DNA of 64,000 bases from Ceratothoa steindachneri (GCA_963969495.1 OZ018317.1:30958503-31022502), one strand, 5' to 3'; counted from the stretch's first letter, positions 19,107-31,112 are shown. The notes: generated from the sequence alone by a model not told the origin. Numbers and translations are program-made.

Positions 19107-20253
19107 ATGACCTGTAGGAGGACGATTTGCAATCAACTACACAGTTTGTCACACTGGGGAATCAAGGCTTCGCTTCGTCTGATCAAAGCACGATACTTCT
19201 GGCTCAATGTGGACAGGGTTATTTTCCCCTGTACAATGGAGTACCTCGCATGTCAATCTTTGAAAATTAGTCGTCACACGAAATCCCCGATCCTGCCCAT
19301 TGACATTCCATCTTCAAGGTTCGAAACTGTGCATATGGATATAGTCGGACCGCTCCCACCATGCACACTTCCGGGTCAATCCTTCCCCCTCGCACCATCA
19401 ATATTTACTTTCGTGTATCGACTGAGCTTTAAGATGGATAGAAGCAATACCGATCGCGGACATAAGTGCCACAACGATTCCTTTGCTCTTCCGAGACGGG
19501 TGGAAGTCCAGATTTGGTGTTCCGCTCTATGTTCTAAGTGACAGAGGCGACCAGTTCCAATCCGAGCTATTCAAAGAGTTGTCAGCACTCGTTGGTTTTC
19601 ATCAGCTCCACACTACATCATACAGACCGTCCACGAACGGGATGTTGGAAAGGGCCAACAGGACCCTGAATGGCTCCATAATAACCCGTCGAAAAGGCTG
19701 GCTGTTGGCACTGCCAATAATCCTACTGAGCATTCATGCATTTCCCACCGAGTCGGGATTCTTCCCCTTCACGGCTGTAACGGGCACCACACGTTTGTGC
19801 CCAAAACATTTAGGCTCGTTATTCTCATAGAAATCAGATTCTAAGTTTATTAAAGAGTTGGCATCGACAATGACACAAATCGATTTCACGAGAGCATCTT
19901 AAGGACACCTGTACTTGGTGCCTAAGACTTTCGTGCCCCGAGACCTGCAGAATGCAACGCATGTTTGGGTCCGGATAGACCGCGTTCACAAACCATTTGA
20001 AGCGCCATATGCTGGCCTTTTTCTAGTGATTGAGCGTGGCAGGAAGATATTCAAGCTGGAATACCCTGATGGAAGAAGGGACACTGTCTCATTAGACAGA
20101 TTAAAACGGGCGAAATTGCCGACCTTACGCAATGATGACGTGCCCGGTAATCAGCGTCTCACGAGGAATCAGGATCGGCATATTATGACCAGTCTCAGTT
20201 CGCCGCATGGAAAACCTGCATCAGGAGAAGATGCGACCTCTGGCAACGCGTAA
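19107..20253 (+). pseudogene. Gypsy-1 integrase
   Basis: HHCC zinc domain is degraded (LSHWGIKASLRLIKARYFWL then CTMEYLACQSLK). Core: HMDIVGPLPP with first D, VLSDRGDQFQSELFKEL with second D, and STNGMLERANRTLNGS with E, so the DDE triad is present but spread over two frames (19107-19541 and 19483-19830). 19915-20253 is the C-terminal domain: FVPRDLQNATHVWVRIDRVH and DTVSLDRLKRAKL. No chromodomain seen. Confidence 0.85.
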
Positions 20254-20688
20254 GACACCACAGCGGGAAGTAGAGACGAAAACGAGCAGCCGGGAATTGT
20301 CACACGCTCTGGGAGAAGTTTCTCGTTTGCCAGAGATAGTTTATATTATTATTATTATTATTGAGCATTGCATATATGTACATAAATAGATCACCAATCT
20401 TGTATGTCATAAGAGGCATAAGTACATATACAAGCCTCGCTGATCTATGTTATTTGTTTTACGTGCCTTAGTATTTGTATGTTATATGGGGCCTAAAATA
20501 CAAATATGCCTCGCTGAACCATTTTGCCTTGTAACAGTAAGCAATGTACATGCCATCTCTGAGCACAGTTGTATCCATGTATAAATGATTTAATATTTCA
20601 TTCCCGTCTGCGTATGTTAAAAATGTATCTGCTCGACTAGTTAGGATGTGCAATTTTCTTTCTAACTCCGTTACTGGCAGGGCAGTTC
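20254..20688 (+). other. Gypsy-1 3' untranslated part and polypurine-like tract
   Basis: Non-coding; an (ATT)n run at 20345-20362, then two similar strips each with CCTCGCTGA (20435, 20509). CTGGCAGGGCAG at 20671-20682, just before the LTR, is the likely plus-strand primer tract. Confidence 0.45.
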
Positions 20689-21475
20689 TGTTAAGAAAAT
20701 GGCCATGGCACTAGCATTGCACCATCAAAGTGCCTCGCAGGAATAGAAGAGTGTAAACCAGTCAAGGAATTAAGCGGGAAGGCGAGAATTCAGATAGCAG
20801 TAAAATTTGGCCGACAGTGTAATAAAAACGAACGGTCCGCGTCTGGGAATGTAATTAGGCCGAGACAGCTGTCTGCCTCTTAGAAATGACAAAATTTTGG
20901 GCGCCTTAAATTGATTAGCTTCTGAGACCATGGGATGAGAAACTCCTGCCCAGTGGGCGGAGCTAAAAACATTGTGATCCCAGAGACGTAAGGAGGCTAC
21001 GCCTCCTATACTATTTATAGAAGAAAAATGGAGAACTCGACGCTCGGATAGACAGTTAAATCAGACAGACGGAGAGACACCGTAATATCGATAGTAAAGA
21101 ACTAATTACGGTTCGTTTAGCGTCGCGAAACCCCCGTTGTACTCGCCTAAGTCTTGTTTCCGTAACACTCGTTTTCCTGACGGGTAGTGAAATATTCCTT
21201 GACCGTATCGTGTAAACGCGAACCTCTCTTTTATTTTGCTTGTTTTGTTTGTTGGAATTAAACATCCAAGTCGAAATGTTATTTGAGTATCTTTGGAGTC
21301 AGATACGAGATTAACGCCACCTATCACCTCACTCGCGGGACTTGAGGGACCTCTCCCAAATATTTGTGACATTATTTCCCTTCCCTCTATTAATCCGGTG
21401 AGGGTCAATAATAATATACATCAGCCAGTCGCACCTCCCCACTATAAAAAGGGCACCTACAACATAACCCCCATA
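20689..21475 (+). repeat. 3' LTR of Gypsy-1
   Basis: Starts TGTTAAGAAAATGG and ends near CCCCCATA. Pairs with 14394-16290 (see there). Carries a TATA box at 21443-21450. Substitutions and a roughly 50-bp segment present in only one LTR show the pair is old. Confidence 0.8.
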
Positions 21476-23890
21476 AATATATCTTTAATTAAAACTGATC
21501 CATATCAGAGCTGGGCGTTGCAGTAACCAGTTGTGACTTTGCCACACTATGAATTTCAAAGACGCAAACGTTTTGAAAAACTCGGACTAGGCGAAGTCGA
21601 ACCGCCAATTTTCCGCGACTTTGAACAGGAACAAAGACGACTTTTTTAAAAGAAATTGCCGCGGCTGTTTTAGGACAGTTTTAAAGCCCGATTTAGCTAA
21701 AAATGTCATATTTGAGTTAATAACGGCTAACCTTATTTTTATCTTATTTTTAACTGTCCTTTTACGATAAATTAAATTCTTCACATAATATGAGAGTGAC
21801 GTTACATGAAACTACCTAAACGTACCAAAAAAAGGTTTGTCAGTCTGAATTTTATTATAAATTAGTAAAATTATATACACTTTTCAGGCGTGAACCAAGT
21901 TTTAAACCTGTCTTGTCAGTTAAAAACGTTCGAGAACGTGTTATGCCTTGTGGCGTTCATCGTGCGAATTAATCTCATTTCCTCGTAGTTTAATAAGCGC
22001 TTATACTTTTCTTGTGGTTAAGACAAAAAAATTACTGTTAAGTGTAACAAGTAATTAAAATTTAACAGCATTCTACCTTTAACATGCCTAAAATTAAACA
22101 ATATAAGTAAAAATTGGACCATCGTACGTAGACTAGGCCTTGGTTCTAAATTTAAAGATCATATTGATATAACCTATTAAACTCATATGGTTTTATCTTT
22201 CTTTAAATCCATTAGGCCACCCTATGAGCTTAGAAAATCTCGATTGCTTAGCAACTTTAACCGGTAAAGGTTAAGAGTGATGTCCTTCGCCGATCTGAAT
22301 CTCTTGTGGAGGTTCGAACCTAGTAAACATTTGTTTGAAAATTTTAAACGGTTCACATATTGAACCTTATAAATAGGAAGATAAACTTCCCGCTTTGTAG
22401 TATTTCTCTTAACGAAATAGGAAGTTAAACCCCCCATTATCCAGTACGATATCATGGGTCGGCTATACGTGGCTCCGTATAGAAAATAGATCTTGTTCTT
22501 GAATTCCCCGTGGGGAAAAGATAAAAATCAATGGCGTTTTCTTGAGGTGACCCCCTTCGCCTTTTCCTCCTTTGCCGCTGTGAACTTTTCGGTGAGCTTA
22601 ATTTTCTTGTAGATTTCTTCCAAGTCTAAAAATTCGGAAAATTGATTTCAGCAGTGTTTATGTGTAAACGGTTGGATCCGTTAGTAACATTTTAAATCTA
22701 TCATGGCGCTGATTGGACAATCATTACAGTGCTTATGTCTAAAAGCTGATTGGTCAATCTGTCAACGCCAAAGCTTTTATTTCAATAATGAACGTAAGAA
22801 TGACTATTAAATGTATATCAATCCTGATTGGTTGAATTGTTGTAGTGTTATGTGTAGATGAAATAACTATTATATAGGTGTATTTTTGTGTTAAAGTTAT
22901 GTACACATAACACCGTCAAAACACAACACATTAACTCCATACATCCACACACGAAAAATGTGACTACAAAATACAAATACTACATTGTTAGCAAATAAGC
23001 TATCAAAGGCTTGAATGCTGAAAACCAACAACAGTATTAAACTAAAATTAAAAGACAGAGAAGAAGACACAAAAATACAGTAAGAAGAACACTACAAACA
23101 AACGAAAACATGAAGACACAAAAATAAAATATGCAAATAAAGTAAAAAGTAATCAAAAATAAAGTGATGCCCTCCCTACTAGGGCAACCACCCCCCCATC
23201 TTTAATTTTTTTCACCCACTATATCTTCCACTATAACATCTCTTTTCGAAAATTGCGTACATCATCAAAAAAGTTAGTCAGAATAGTCAGAAAAATTATT
23301 ATTATTCAAGAAGAAAAGCTATATTTCCTGTTCGCCATTTCGAAGCTTATTCCAGCCATTTACCCAGGAATAAAGAATCCATATATAATTATATATTTTT
23401 CCTTCATCCCATAAGGAAGCGGTTGCACTAAACTAAGGATGGGGGAGGGGGGGCAAAAGTAGAGTAGCAAAGTCGCAGTCGCACCAGATCCGGCGGCAAA
23501 CTCGCACATGACAAAATTAAAGTCATGCCTAGCTATGCAACTGGAGATGTGCAGAAGGCACCTGTAGCAAGAGATAGCTTATAAAAAGGAAACACATACA
23601 CGGTTTGAACTCACCACTTAGATCCGTGGGCGACTTGACAATACTGAAAGGCCAAGAACAGCCCTGGCCTAAGGTAGACGACCTCAGACGTCATGAGTAG
23701 CAGAATGCAAAACTAAATTCTATAGCTTAACACAACAACGAATGCCTATATCTTCGACATCTAAGAATGCTCTAGAACTATTTGCCGATAGAAAAAAAAG
23801 CACACGACCACGACTCCAAGTACAAATAAACAAAACCTATGCTAAATGCACTAATTACAAAAGATAAAAAAACAAAAACAAATACGAACG
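21476..23890. other. Long AT-rich stretch with no recognised gene
   Basis: Two minus-strand frames (21587-21784; 22222-22455) have no clear family. The second (FKNKIYFLYGATYSRPMISY) loosely recalls a non-LTR RT thumb, too weak to call. GCCCTCCCTACTAGGGC at 23168-23184 has 5-bp inverted arms. 22900-23160 is A-rich with many CACA and AAAATA runs. Confidence 0.3.
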
Positions 23891-23892
23891 GT

Positions 23893-24394
23893 TTATCCTA
23901 ATATCAGCGCCGGTCCCTGCAACCACAACACAAAAACGTTCTCTTCTTTCTTCTTCTCCCTCCACCCCAAGACTTCTTTTAAATCACAAACAGCCCTTCC
24001 CAATACACACTTCCCCCTGAATTTATATTCAACAACAAAGCTGAGTGAGAGGAAGACTCGTCCTTCCAGTTTTCCGAGGGAATACAGCCTTCTCCTCCAG
24101 TTCATCTCCTGTGTCATCCCCGGTGGGTACTCACTCGTCGAACAATCAGTATCACTCTCGCTGAATCTTACCAGTAGAGGATCAGGATCATCATCATCAT
24201 GCCTAACTTCATTTCTGCTTTCCAATCTCTTTAACCTCTACTCCGTGCTCACAACACGAAGCCAAAGATCTTTCACATGTCGATGTATGCCATCCACTTC
24301 TGCCGCTTGGGAAGAGATCAGTTTTGTTACTCTTCCGTACATCAAAAAACTTAAAACACCTTTTTGGGGGAGGGGGGGGAGGCTTAACCCACAC
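23893..24394 (-). pseudogene. Element C integrase C-terminal domain and pol tail
   Basis: VWVKPP (near 24390), then in another frame TKLISSQAAEVDGIHRHVKD (24250-24330), the SH3-like region EVxGxxRHVKDL of this group. 23893-24225 is an acidic tail (HDDDDPDPLLVRF, SDTDCSTSEYPPG) as seen at pol ends of such elements. Two frames, at least one stop. Confidence 0.7.
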
Positions 24395-24399
24395 CTACT

Positions 24400-24868
24400 C
24401 CCCTACCTTGTACCGGTAATCGCCAGATCTACCCTGCTCCTTGATCACATGTATTCCCTTAACGCTTGCCGAATACTTGAGAATCATACTAATGGGCGCG
24501 GTGTCCTCGTTCACATTATCCAAAGGAGTTCTGTTGTACAAATATGCGGCTTCTCTGATATGAAAACGAGTTCTGGCAGCTATCCTCTTGATTGAACGAT
24601 GAACCCTCTTGGCTAAGGAATTGCCTTCTGGAATATCTGCACATCGAAACTACAGACTACACCCCCACTTACTGATGAAATCCTTAAATCTCTGACTCCT
24701 AGAAATTGTTGCATTATCAGTCGAGATCTCTCGGAGGGGTCCACCTTCGCAAAACACCTGTTCCAATAACCAAGACACTATCTCACAATCCTCAAAGCGC
24801 AGTTCGGGCCACAAAGGGAAGCGACTTGGACCACAGTCAATGAGGGCGAGGTAGTGTTTTCCATTTTA
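24400..24868 (-). pseudogene. Element C integrase catalytic core
   Basis: Reads KHYLALIDCGPSRFPLWPEL (first D), LREISTDNATISRSQRFKDF (second D) and EGNSLAKRVHRSIKRIAART. In the third, the family has GNxxVERxHRTIK; the catalytic E is K here (24608-24610). Abuts the left LTR of Gypsy-2, its upstream partner being at 32080. Confidence 0.85.
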
Positions 24869-24877
24869 GTGCGCTAC

Positions 24878-25737
24878 TATAGTATATGGTTATTCATGGG
24901 ATTTATTTTCCGTTAATAAATCAGCCTAAATAGCGTTTCGAAAACCATAACCATAAATTTGTTTGATCGAAGTTGTCGCCTGGTAGTTTTTAGGCCTAAG
25001 ACGAAAGCGAAATAAATTTTTAAATAATGAACTAGCTTTTAAGAAAAACAATTAAACAAATATAAATATATTCATAGAATCAACGAATGTACAATGAGAT
25101 AAGTTGGATTAGGTATACAATGTAAGATATGGTAAAATATGATTTACAGTAACGAGATGTGAAGAGAAATGAAGTACGTGAAATAAATATGAATATGGTG
25201 ACTATGATGGACTGTGAATTAGGGACTGCAATTTGAGAAGTAAATATAATTAGGACCTACTCTCGTATGGTCGTATGCAAAGAACTGTGAGAGAAAGTGG
25301 AATTAAACTAAGTACGATTTGTTTGGAGGTAAATGACTAATTGTAGAAGGAATGATTACCGACTTTTATACGAAGAATGGTGAGAGTCGAATGGGAAAGA
25401 ATAGTGTGCTATTTGGTCGAGCTGAAAGCGTGTGTTTGTTTGTTTATGTGTGAAATTTTAAGAGATGAAGTTTGAAGCAGTAGTACGTTAAATGAATTGA
25501 CAAGTAAGATAAATGAATGAATTAATTATTAAGTTGTACATAAAATATGATTTAATTTACAAAAGTTAAGTAAAATAATTGAACGATTAAATTGACAAAT
25601 TTAAGTGAAATAATTGAACGATTAAATTGACAGTTAAAGGATTGCATGATATGAATTTTACATAATAATTGAGGTACATATATATTTAAGTTTCCCAGGA
25701 GGTTTTTATTATAGGAATGCCCAGAGGCATTGCTATA
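24878..25737 (-). repeat. 3' LTR of Gypsy-2
   Basis: About 860 bp. In element orientation it starts TGTTATAGCAATGCC and ends ...CCATATACTATA. Carries the near-palindrome at 25714-25733. No target duplication is visible against the other side. Confidence 0.9.
25714..25733. repeat. Near-palindromic LTR end motif
   Basis: GGAATGCCCAGAGGCATTGC: arms GGAATGCC and GCAATGCC (7 of 8). Also at 32054-32073, and in variant form at 13034-13053, 13088-13107 and 42979-43000. Always followed by TATA in the outward direction. Confidence 0.8.
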
Positions 25738-25760
25738 ACATTATCTCCCTAAGAAGGTTG

Positions 25761-25779
25761 CCCCCCCCCTCCTTTTTAC
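25761..25779 (-). other. Polypurine tract of Gypsy-2
   Basis: On the minus strand GTAAAAAGGAGGGGGGGGG, 24 bp inside the 3' LTR. Plus-strand primer by position. Confidence 0.7.
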
Positions 25780-25842
25780 TATTTGGAGATGACAAATCCG
25801 AGGACCCATTGGTTTGGCTGCGGGTACGGGGACAGAGATTTG

Positions 25843-26741
25843 CTATGGCAGTGTCAGTGCCATTAGCGTTGAACGAGGCACTAGCACGAGAGAAGGTTGA
25901 TGGAGCGAAGGGGATCCGTTTGTAGGTTCCTTCCGAGATGGTGTCAAGCGGGATGTGGGAGTCTTGAGTCCGGTTGTCCGCTGACAGAGTGATCCCTGGG
26001 GGAGAGATTGGCTCCTGATAACCACTTCTGCCGACGAGGGTTCCTGCAACAAAGGAGGAGAAGGCAGGAAAACGTAAGGTGGAGTTGGAGAGGCAGGAGT
26101 AGTTAAAAAAGGTGGGGTTTAGGTTGTTTTGGGGGATTACTGTACCATAAAGGGGTATAGTAGGAGGAGAATGAGCTGATTGAGGTTCTAGACGAACATT
26201 TTCAGTATAAGCGGGTTTTAGGCGATCGATAGAGACAGTATCTTGCCTGGTGGAAAGCTAGAGGACGAAGAATTTCGGCTTTCTGGAGATAACGAGATTA
26301 GCTCCTGACTGGCTCCTGACTAACCACTTCTGCCGACGAGGGTTCCTGCAACAAAGGAGGAGAAGGAGGCAAAACGGAAGGTGGAGTTGGAGAGGCAGGA
26401 GTAGTTAAAAAGGTGGGTTTTAGGTTGTTTGGAGGGATTACTGTACCATAAAGGGGTATAGTAGGAGGAGAATGAGGTGATTGTGATTCTAGACGAACAT
26501 TTTCGGTATAAGCGGGTTTTAGGCGGTTGATAGAGACAATATCTTGCCTGGTGCCAAGCTTTAGGACGAAGAATTTCGGCTTCCTGGAGATAACCAGAAA
26601 GGGTCCGTCATAGACTGGTTGTAACGAAGTGCGAGCTGAATCGCGACGAACGAAAACTTGGGAGCATGTTGTCATCTCCGACACGAAGGTTTTATAATTA
26701 GCAGGCACTCTAGGGGCAGTTGGCTTAATTTCAGTCATCAC
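25843..26741 (-). pseudogene. Gypsy-2 integrase C-terminal and Pro-rich pol tail, with tandem duplication
   Basis: 26741-26298: TTCSQVFVRRDSARTSLQPV and YDGPFLVISRKPKFFVLKLG, the GPF/Y-like module common in Ty3/Gypsy integrases, then ASPTPPSVLPPSPPLLQEPS, a Pro-rich tail. The stretch is doubled: 26010-26310 and 26311-26600 are near-identical direct repeats of about 301 bp. The ORF 26052-25843 is the continuation after the outer copy. Confidence 0.8.
26010..26600. repeat. Tandem duplication of about 301 bp in Gypsy-2
   Basis: Both copies begin GGCTCCTGA, contain CCACTTCTGCCGACGAGGGT and end TTTCGGCTTTCTGGAGATAA or TTTCGGCTTCCTGGAGATAA. Second copy is the one in frame with integrase. Confidence 0.85.
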
Positions 26742-26796
26742 CCGTACAAGGTTATGTACGTATGAAGAAGGATCTAGGTGAGAAGGTAGAGGTCGG

Positions 26797-27894
26797 TCAG
26801 AGAAAGAAAAGTAATTGACCGGGTAGACGAATTTGAGTACCGTAAACTAATTCTGCTGCAAACCAAGCCAAATCCTCTTTCAAGGACGAGCGAATGCCAA
26901 GGAGAATCAAAGGTAGATTGTCCACCCAAGTTATGTTTGGATCGATGGAGCGTAAGCTTGCTTTGATGGTCCGATGCAGACGTTCTACCTTAGAGTGACT
27001 CTGGGGGTGATAGCTTGTAGTACGAAGGCGAAAGGAGCCAAGGACTGACATGAGTGCATCTCATTGGTGGGATTCAAACTGGCTGCCACGGTCAGTCATG
27101 ATCGTTAAAGTAACACCAAAACGAGCAGCCCATGCTGAGACGAAAGTTTGAGGGACAGTGGAAGCTCTGATGTCCGAGATAGGAACCGCCTCTGGCAAGC
27201 GAGTAAAACGATCGATCATGGTGAGAAGATAATTGCAACCACGGGAGTAAGGAAGAGGACCTACTAGATCGATGTGAACGGCGTAAAAACGTGACGAAGG
27301 AAGAGGAAAGGGGGCCAGAGGAGCTTTTGTGTGGCGGTGGACTTTAGCACGCTGGCATGGCAGGCATGAGCGAGTCCATCTGGCCACGTCGGCATTAATA
27401 CCTGGCCAAACGAAGCGTTGTGCAACGAGCTTGTGAGTGACATTGACGCAAAGGTGAGAGATGCTATGAATTTGTTCGAAAATGTGCCGACGGTAAGCGA
27501 GAGGAATGAGAAGACGAGGACAGTCAGGAATTGAGTAGTCAACCAGGATGCGCCTGGAAAGACTGTCCGGCAAATCGATCTCACGAACGACGAGTTGAGA
27601 AGAGTGACGCAGTGTTTGCGTGTCTTCATCTTGTTCCTGGGCAAGCGCTATTGTTGCATGACCAATGGGCGCAGTGTAGGAGAGTTGCGTGCCCGAAATC
27701 GATGAAATGCGAGAGAGCGCGTCCGGTACGACGTTTGAAGAACCAGGAACGTAGCGAATATCGTTCGTCATCTGGTGGATGAACTCAAGATGACGAGTGT
27801 CAACTGCAGTGTGTACTGACGAAGTACTACGATACGAACATGCACCCACCAAGGGCTTATGGTCTTTAAAAATGCTAAATTCACGCCCTTCCAA
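26797..27894 (-). pseudogene. Gypsy-2 RNase H end and integrase core
   Basis: One frame of 277 codons then a single in-frame TGA at 27061-27063 and further 84 codons in the same frame. RNase H tail DTRHLEFIHQMTNDIRYVPG and NVVPDALSRI; zinc domain H143, H147, C177, C180 (CLPCQRAK); core D209 (HIDLVGP), D268 (MTDRGSQF) and, after the stop, E in SKVERLHRTIK. DDE therefore present. Apart from the one TGA this domain is nearly intact. Confidence 0.9.
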
Positions 27895-28222
27895 ATGATG
27901 ACGGAAGTGGCGGACAGCGAAATATATTCAGAGGAGTTCTCGAGAGAACGTTGAATATCTCTTTTGAGGGTTTGCAAGAGCGCGAGAGAAAAAAAGCAAG
28001 GGGTTGCCATTGGTCACCAACTTTCTGCTGCAAGGTTGCACCTACGTGGGTTGAGGATGCATCTGAGGCGACGCTGATGGGAGCTCCTGGAGAAGGATGA
28101 GCCAATTCCACAGCGCGGGCAATAGCCTCTTTGTTGCGAGAGAATGAATCGCACGCCTCAGTAGACCATTCAAGAGGAGTGTTCTTTTTGGTCTTGGTGA
28201 GCATAGAGTTGACAGGTTGCAT
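27881..28222 (-). pseudogene. Gypsy-2 RNase H
   Basis: LAHPSPGAPISVASDASSTH has the SDAS catalytic start, then VGATLQQ and WQPLAFFLSRSCKPSKE (family PLAFFSRxLxxxExxYS). A shift near 27890 moves into the next frame. Confidence 0.85.
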
Positions 28223-28419
28223 GACCTGGGGACATTAAGGGATGAATCTGTGGTAGAAATTGACCATGCGACAGAAACTCCTGAGTTGTTTGCGTGATGT
28301 ACGACGAGAAAAGTTTCGCATCGCGGTAACTTTATCTTCAAGTGGGCCAATCCCTGCACTCGAGACATGGTGCCCCAAGAATGAGAGTTGCGGGACACCA
28401 AAGGGGCACTTGGAGGTGT

Positions 28420-28880
28420 TTAGTACGATACCGTACTCCCGAAGACAAGAAAAAACTTGGCGAAGGTGAGAAAGGTGTTCCCCAGCGAGGAAGATAATAT
28501 TAGGAGGTCATCGATGTAGCAAAATTCAAACGGAAGCCCCCTAAGGACTTGATTGATAAAGCGCTGGAAAGTTTGACCAGAGTTACGCAACCAATATGGC
28601 ATCTTGGTCATTTCAAAAGCACCAAACGAAGTGATGATGTTAGTCTTTGCGACATTATCTGGGTGAATAGGGATCTGGTTGAAAGCACGAACCAGATCCA
28701 AGCGAGAAAAAATCGTACAACCATGGAGAGAAGAGGTAAAATCGGCTAAGTACGGCAAGGAATAACGATCAGGAATTGTTACAGCGTTAAGAGCTCTGTA
28801 ATCCTTAACTGCTCTGAATTCCTCCGGCGTGGATTTGAGCTCAATGTGAAGTGGAGAGGCTCACAGAGAAGAGGAAGGCC
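28420..28880 (-). pseudogene. Gypsy-2 reverse transcriptase
   Basis: Upstream EFRAVKDYRALNAVTIPDRY is readable before the ATG at 28758. SRLDLVRAFNQIP (motif A D present, residue 21), MPYWLRNSGQTFQRF (family LPFGLRNAAQTFQRF; F to Y and G to W) and YIDD at 81-84. Frame is lost after LLILSSSL. Confidence 0.9.
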
Positions 28881-29420
28881 TACAAATGCCTGAATCAATC
28901 ATGAATTAGAATTCATCACGCATAGAAGAGAGTTTATCAGGTGCTAGACTGCGTGGCCGTGAGAATACAGGACCTCCTGTTGTCTCTATCCGATGTACCA
29001 CACTATGTTTAATGGACCTGTCCTGTGAAGGTGGAAGGGTAAGCTCAGGAAACTCCTGAAGGAGGCGCTGAAACGGTGGCTCGGTGGATGGAAGACGAAT
29101 AGAGAGGAGGGAACTCTGAGAAGGTGAGTACGAACCGGAGACAGTGAGGAGAGTTTTACGGTCGACAAGCTTGCGTTGTCAAGAATCGACCAAGAGGCCG
29201 TGAGCCGAAAGAAAGTCGATGCCCAATATTGGACAATCTACGTCGGCCATGATGAAAGTCCATCGAAAACCTCGACGGCGACCGAGTGAGACTTGAATGT
29301 TACGCCTTCCATAGGTCCTAATATTGGTCGAATTAGCTGCCTTCAGAACTAAATCTGAAGGGGCAGAAGCTTTGTCGCCCTTAGAAATTGGTATGATACT
29401 TCATTCAGCACTAGTGTCCA
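28881..29420 (-). pseudogene. Gypsy-2 protease and pre-RT region
   Basis: LVDTSAE at 29401-29420 is the catalytic line, with DTG changed to DTS and a TGA straight after the E, then SIIPISKGDKASAPSDLVLK. CPILGIDFLSAHGLLVDS follows (LGxDFL). RLLQEFPELTLPPSQ near 29050 is the typical pre-RT linker. Dead protease. Confidence 0.8.
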
Positions 29421-30883
29421 CCAAGAATGAAAATTCAGAAAGTGGGTCAAAAATACGAAATGGACGAGCTACTTGAGGAAATGAGGTGTAGGCAGGGGGT
29501 GTAGACCATTTTGCCCCATGCTTTTCTAGTTTAAAGTTTGTGATTGAGAGACTGGAGTGAGAGGACTGCAGGAATTTGAAGTTTGAGGATTTGGAAAAAG
29601 TGATTGAGTTGGGTGAAGTGAGAAAACTGGAGGGTTGATATTTGAAGAAGGTACTGGGTCCAAATAGGTGCACGATTGCAAGCATTTTCTGGCTTGTACA
29701 CCATGTTTGTTGTGGTACCAGCACCATTAAGTTGGATGAGAGGAAAAGGAAACGTTATGCTTCGGGAGACTACTTGGCGCACTATGTGAAGAAGCATAAC
29801 TGTGGCTACAAGGCTGTGTACAGTGTACAGCGTTGTGCACGTACCTTTGATGATACCAGCATAGGCCTTGATGGTGTGGAAGATGGTGAAAATAGTTGGA
29901 AGAATGAAGTTGAAAATTTTGCTGTCTCTCACCTCTTACATCAGGACGCCCTCGTTGGTTTCTCTTTCGTGAACCAGAGCGGGACCTGCGCCTTCGATCG
30001 CGAAACCCGTGTCCGTGCTCGCTCTGTGGTTCCCGCTGCAGTTTTAAACGCTGGATGTCAGCTTCCATCCTCCGTATTGAAGCCTCAAGGTCTCTCGATA
30101 GGGAAGATGGAACCCTTGAACGCTCGGCCCGTTCGTCAGAGGAGCTCGACGTGTATCGAACCTGCGAAATTGAAGCATTGTTAAATGGGCCGTGAGTTTG
30201 CCGGGGCCCCAATTCACATAAGGACTTTTATACAATTTATCTGCGGCTGCAGCAACCTCATCAATGCTCTTGGGGTTCGAACTTAGGATTAATGGCCTGA
30301 TTCCCTCGGGGACTCCTCTCATGAAAATCTCAATGAGGAGAGGGCTAAAAAGTTTGATTTGAGCACCTTTTACCCTGTTAAGGTCCTTCAGATGAGTTAA
30401 AACAGAAGTAGGACTCTTATCTGCCATTTCCTGAGTATTCAGGAGCTCTCTCAGGTCATATATTTGGGACCTACCGTATTTATTGAGGAAAGCCTCCTTC
30501 AGGCGATCCAGAACACCAGCCTGTTCCCTGTTAATTAACACTTCCCTGAATTGAATAAAGGTACTTATGTGCAACCGTTGGATTATTGCTGCTACTTTCT
30601 CCTCCTTGGTGATGTTCTTTGGTTTAATGAGGAGGGATGAGACTTCCAACCATACAATTGGGTTTGCAGGATCATACACGGGAAGAGATAGGTAGGCATG
30701 CGGTTGTTTATGCGCGGACGGTCGGTCATGATCAGGTTGGCCGCTAACTGATGTCCTTAGTTGGTGCGTTTGGTCCATCATAGTCACTGTTTTATGTATA
30801 CTTGTGCTAGTTGAATGAATGTGTTGACGTGGGTGTAGTTGCTGTGGCTGTGTGCACGTATAGTGTGTGTGGAAATTATTCAC
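29421..30883 (-). pseudogene. Gypsy-2 gag
   Basis: 30883-30044: LPVYDPANPIVWLEVSSLLI, HLKDLNRVKGAQIKLFSPLL and LIEIFMRGVPEGIRPLILSS are the capsid parts of CsRn1-like Gag. A shift near 30200 leads to 30212-29727 with the Arg/Ser-rich stretch FRDRRRRSRSGSRKRNQRGR, then in another frame the CHCC zinc box CWYHQRYVHNAVHCTQPC. Confidence 0.8.
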
Positions 30884-31112
30884 GAGTACGGGAATGTGAA
30901 AAGAAAAATAATTGAGAATATAGTATTAATTTAAAATGACGTGAATTATGATAATTGAAAGAATGATGTTAAAGATAACACGCGAAATAAAAAAAATGAA
31001 CACGGGAGTCGAAAATGCTCAAGCGAAGCTTTGGAAAAATTGACGCGTCGAGTTAAGAATTATTTTAAAGTTTAAACATATTTATTGATTGACGGGAGAT
31101 TATTTAACTTTA

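Larger units (their letters stand above)
14394..21475 (+). mobile_element. Gypsy-1, CsRn1-type LTR retrotransposon, inactive
   Basis: Plus strand: 5' LTR (14394-16290, enlarged by mariner and TA repeats), primer site, gag, protease, RT, RNase H, integrase, 3' LTR (20689-21475). Family call: gag has a C-C-x-H-type box in the form CSHLYFGEEAKFCKP, as in CsRn1-like elements, where the box is CHCC rather than CCHC; the pol matches typical Ty3/Gypsy domain order RT-RH-IN. Frameshifts and stops break every domain junction. LTRs have many differences, so the insertion is older than Gypsy-2. Confidence 0.85.

Noticed and set aside
23893..24225. Separate host gene with an acidic N terminus
   Set aside because: It follows the integrase C-terminal module of element C after one frame change, so it is the pol tail.
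29642..30184. 180-codon plus-strand frame
   Set aside because: Opposite strand of Gypsy-2 gag; no motif of its own.
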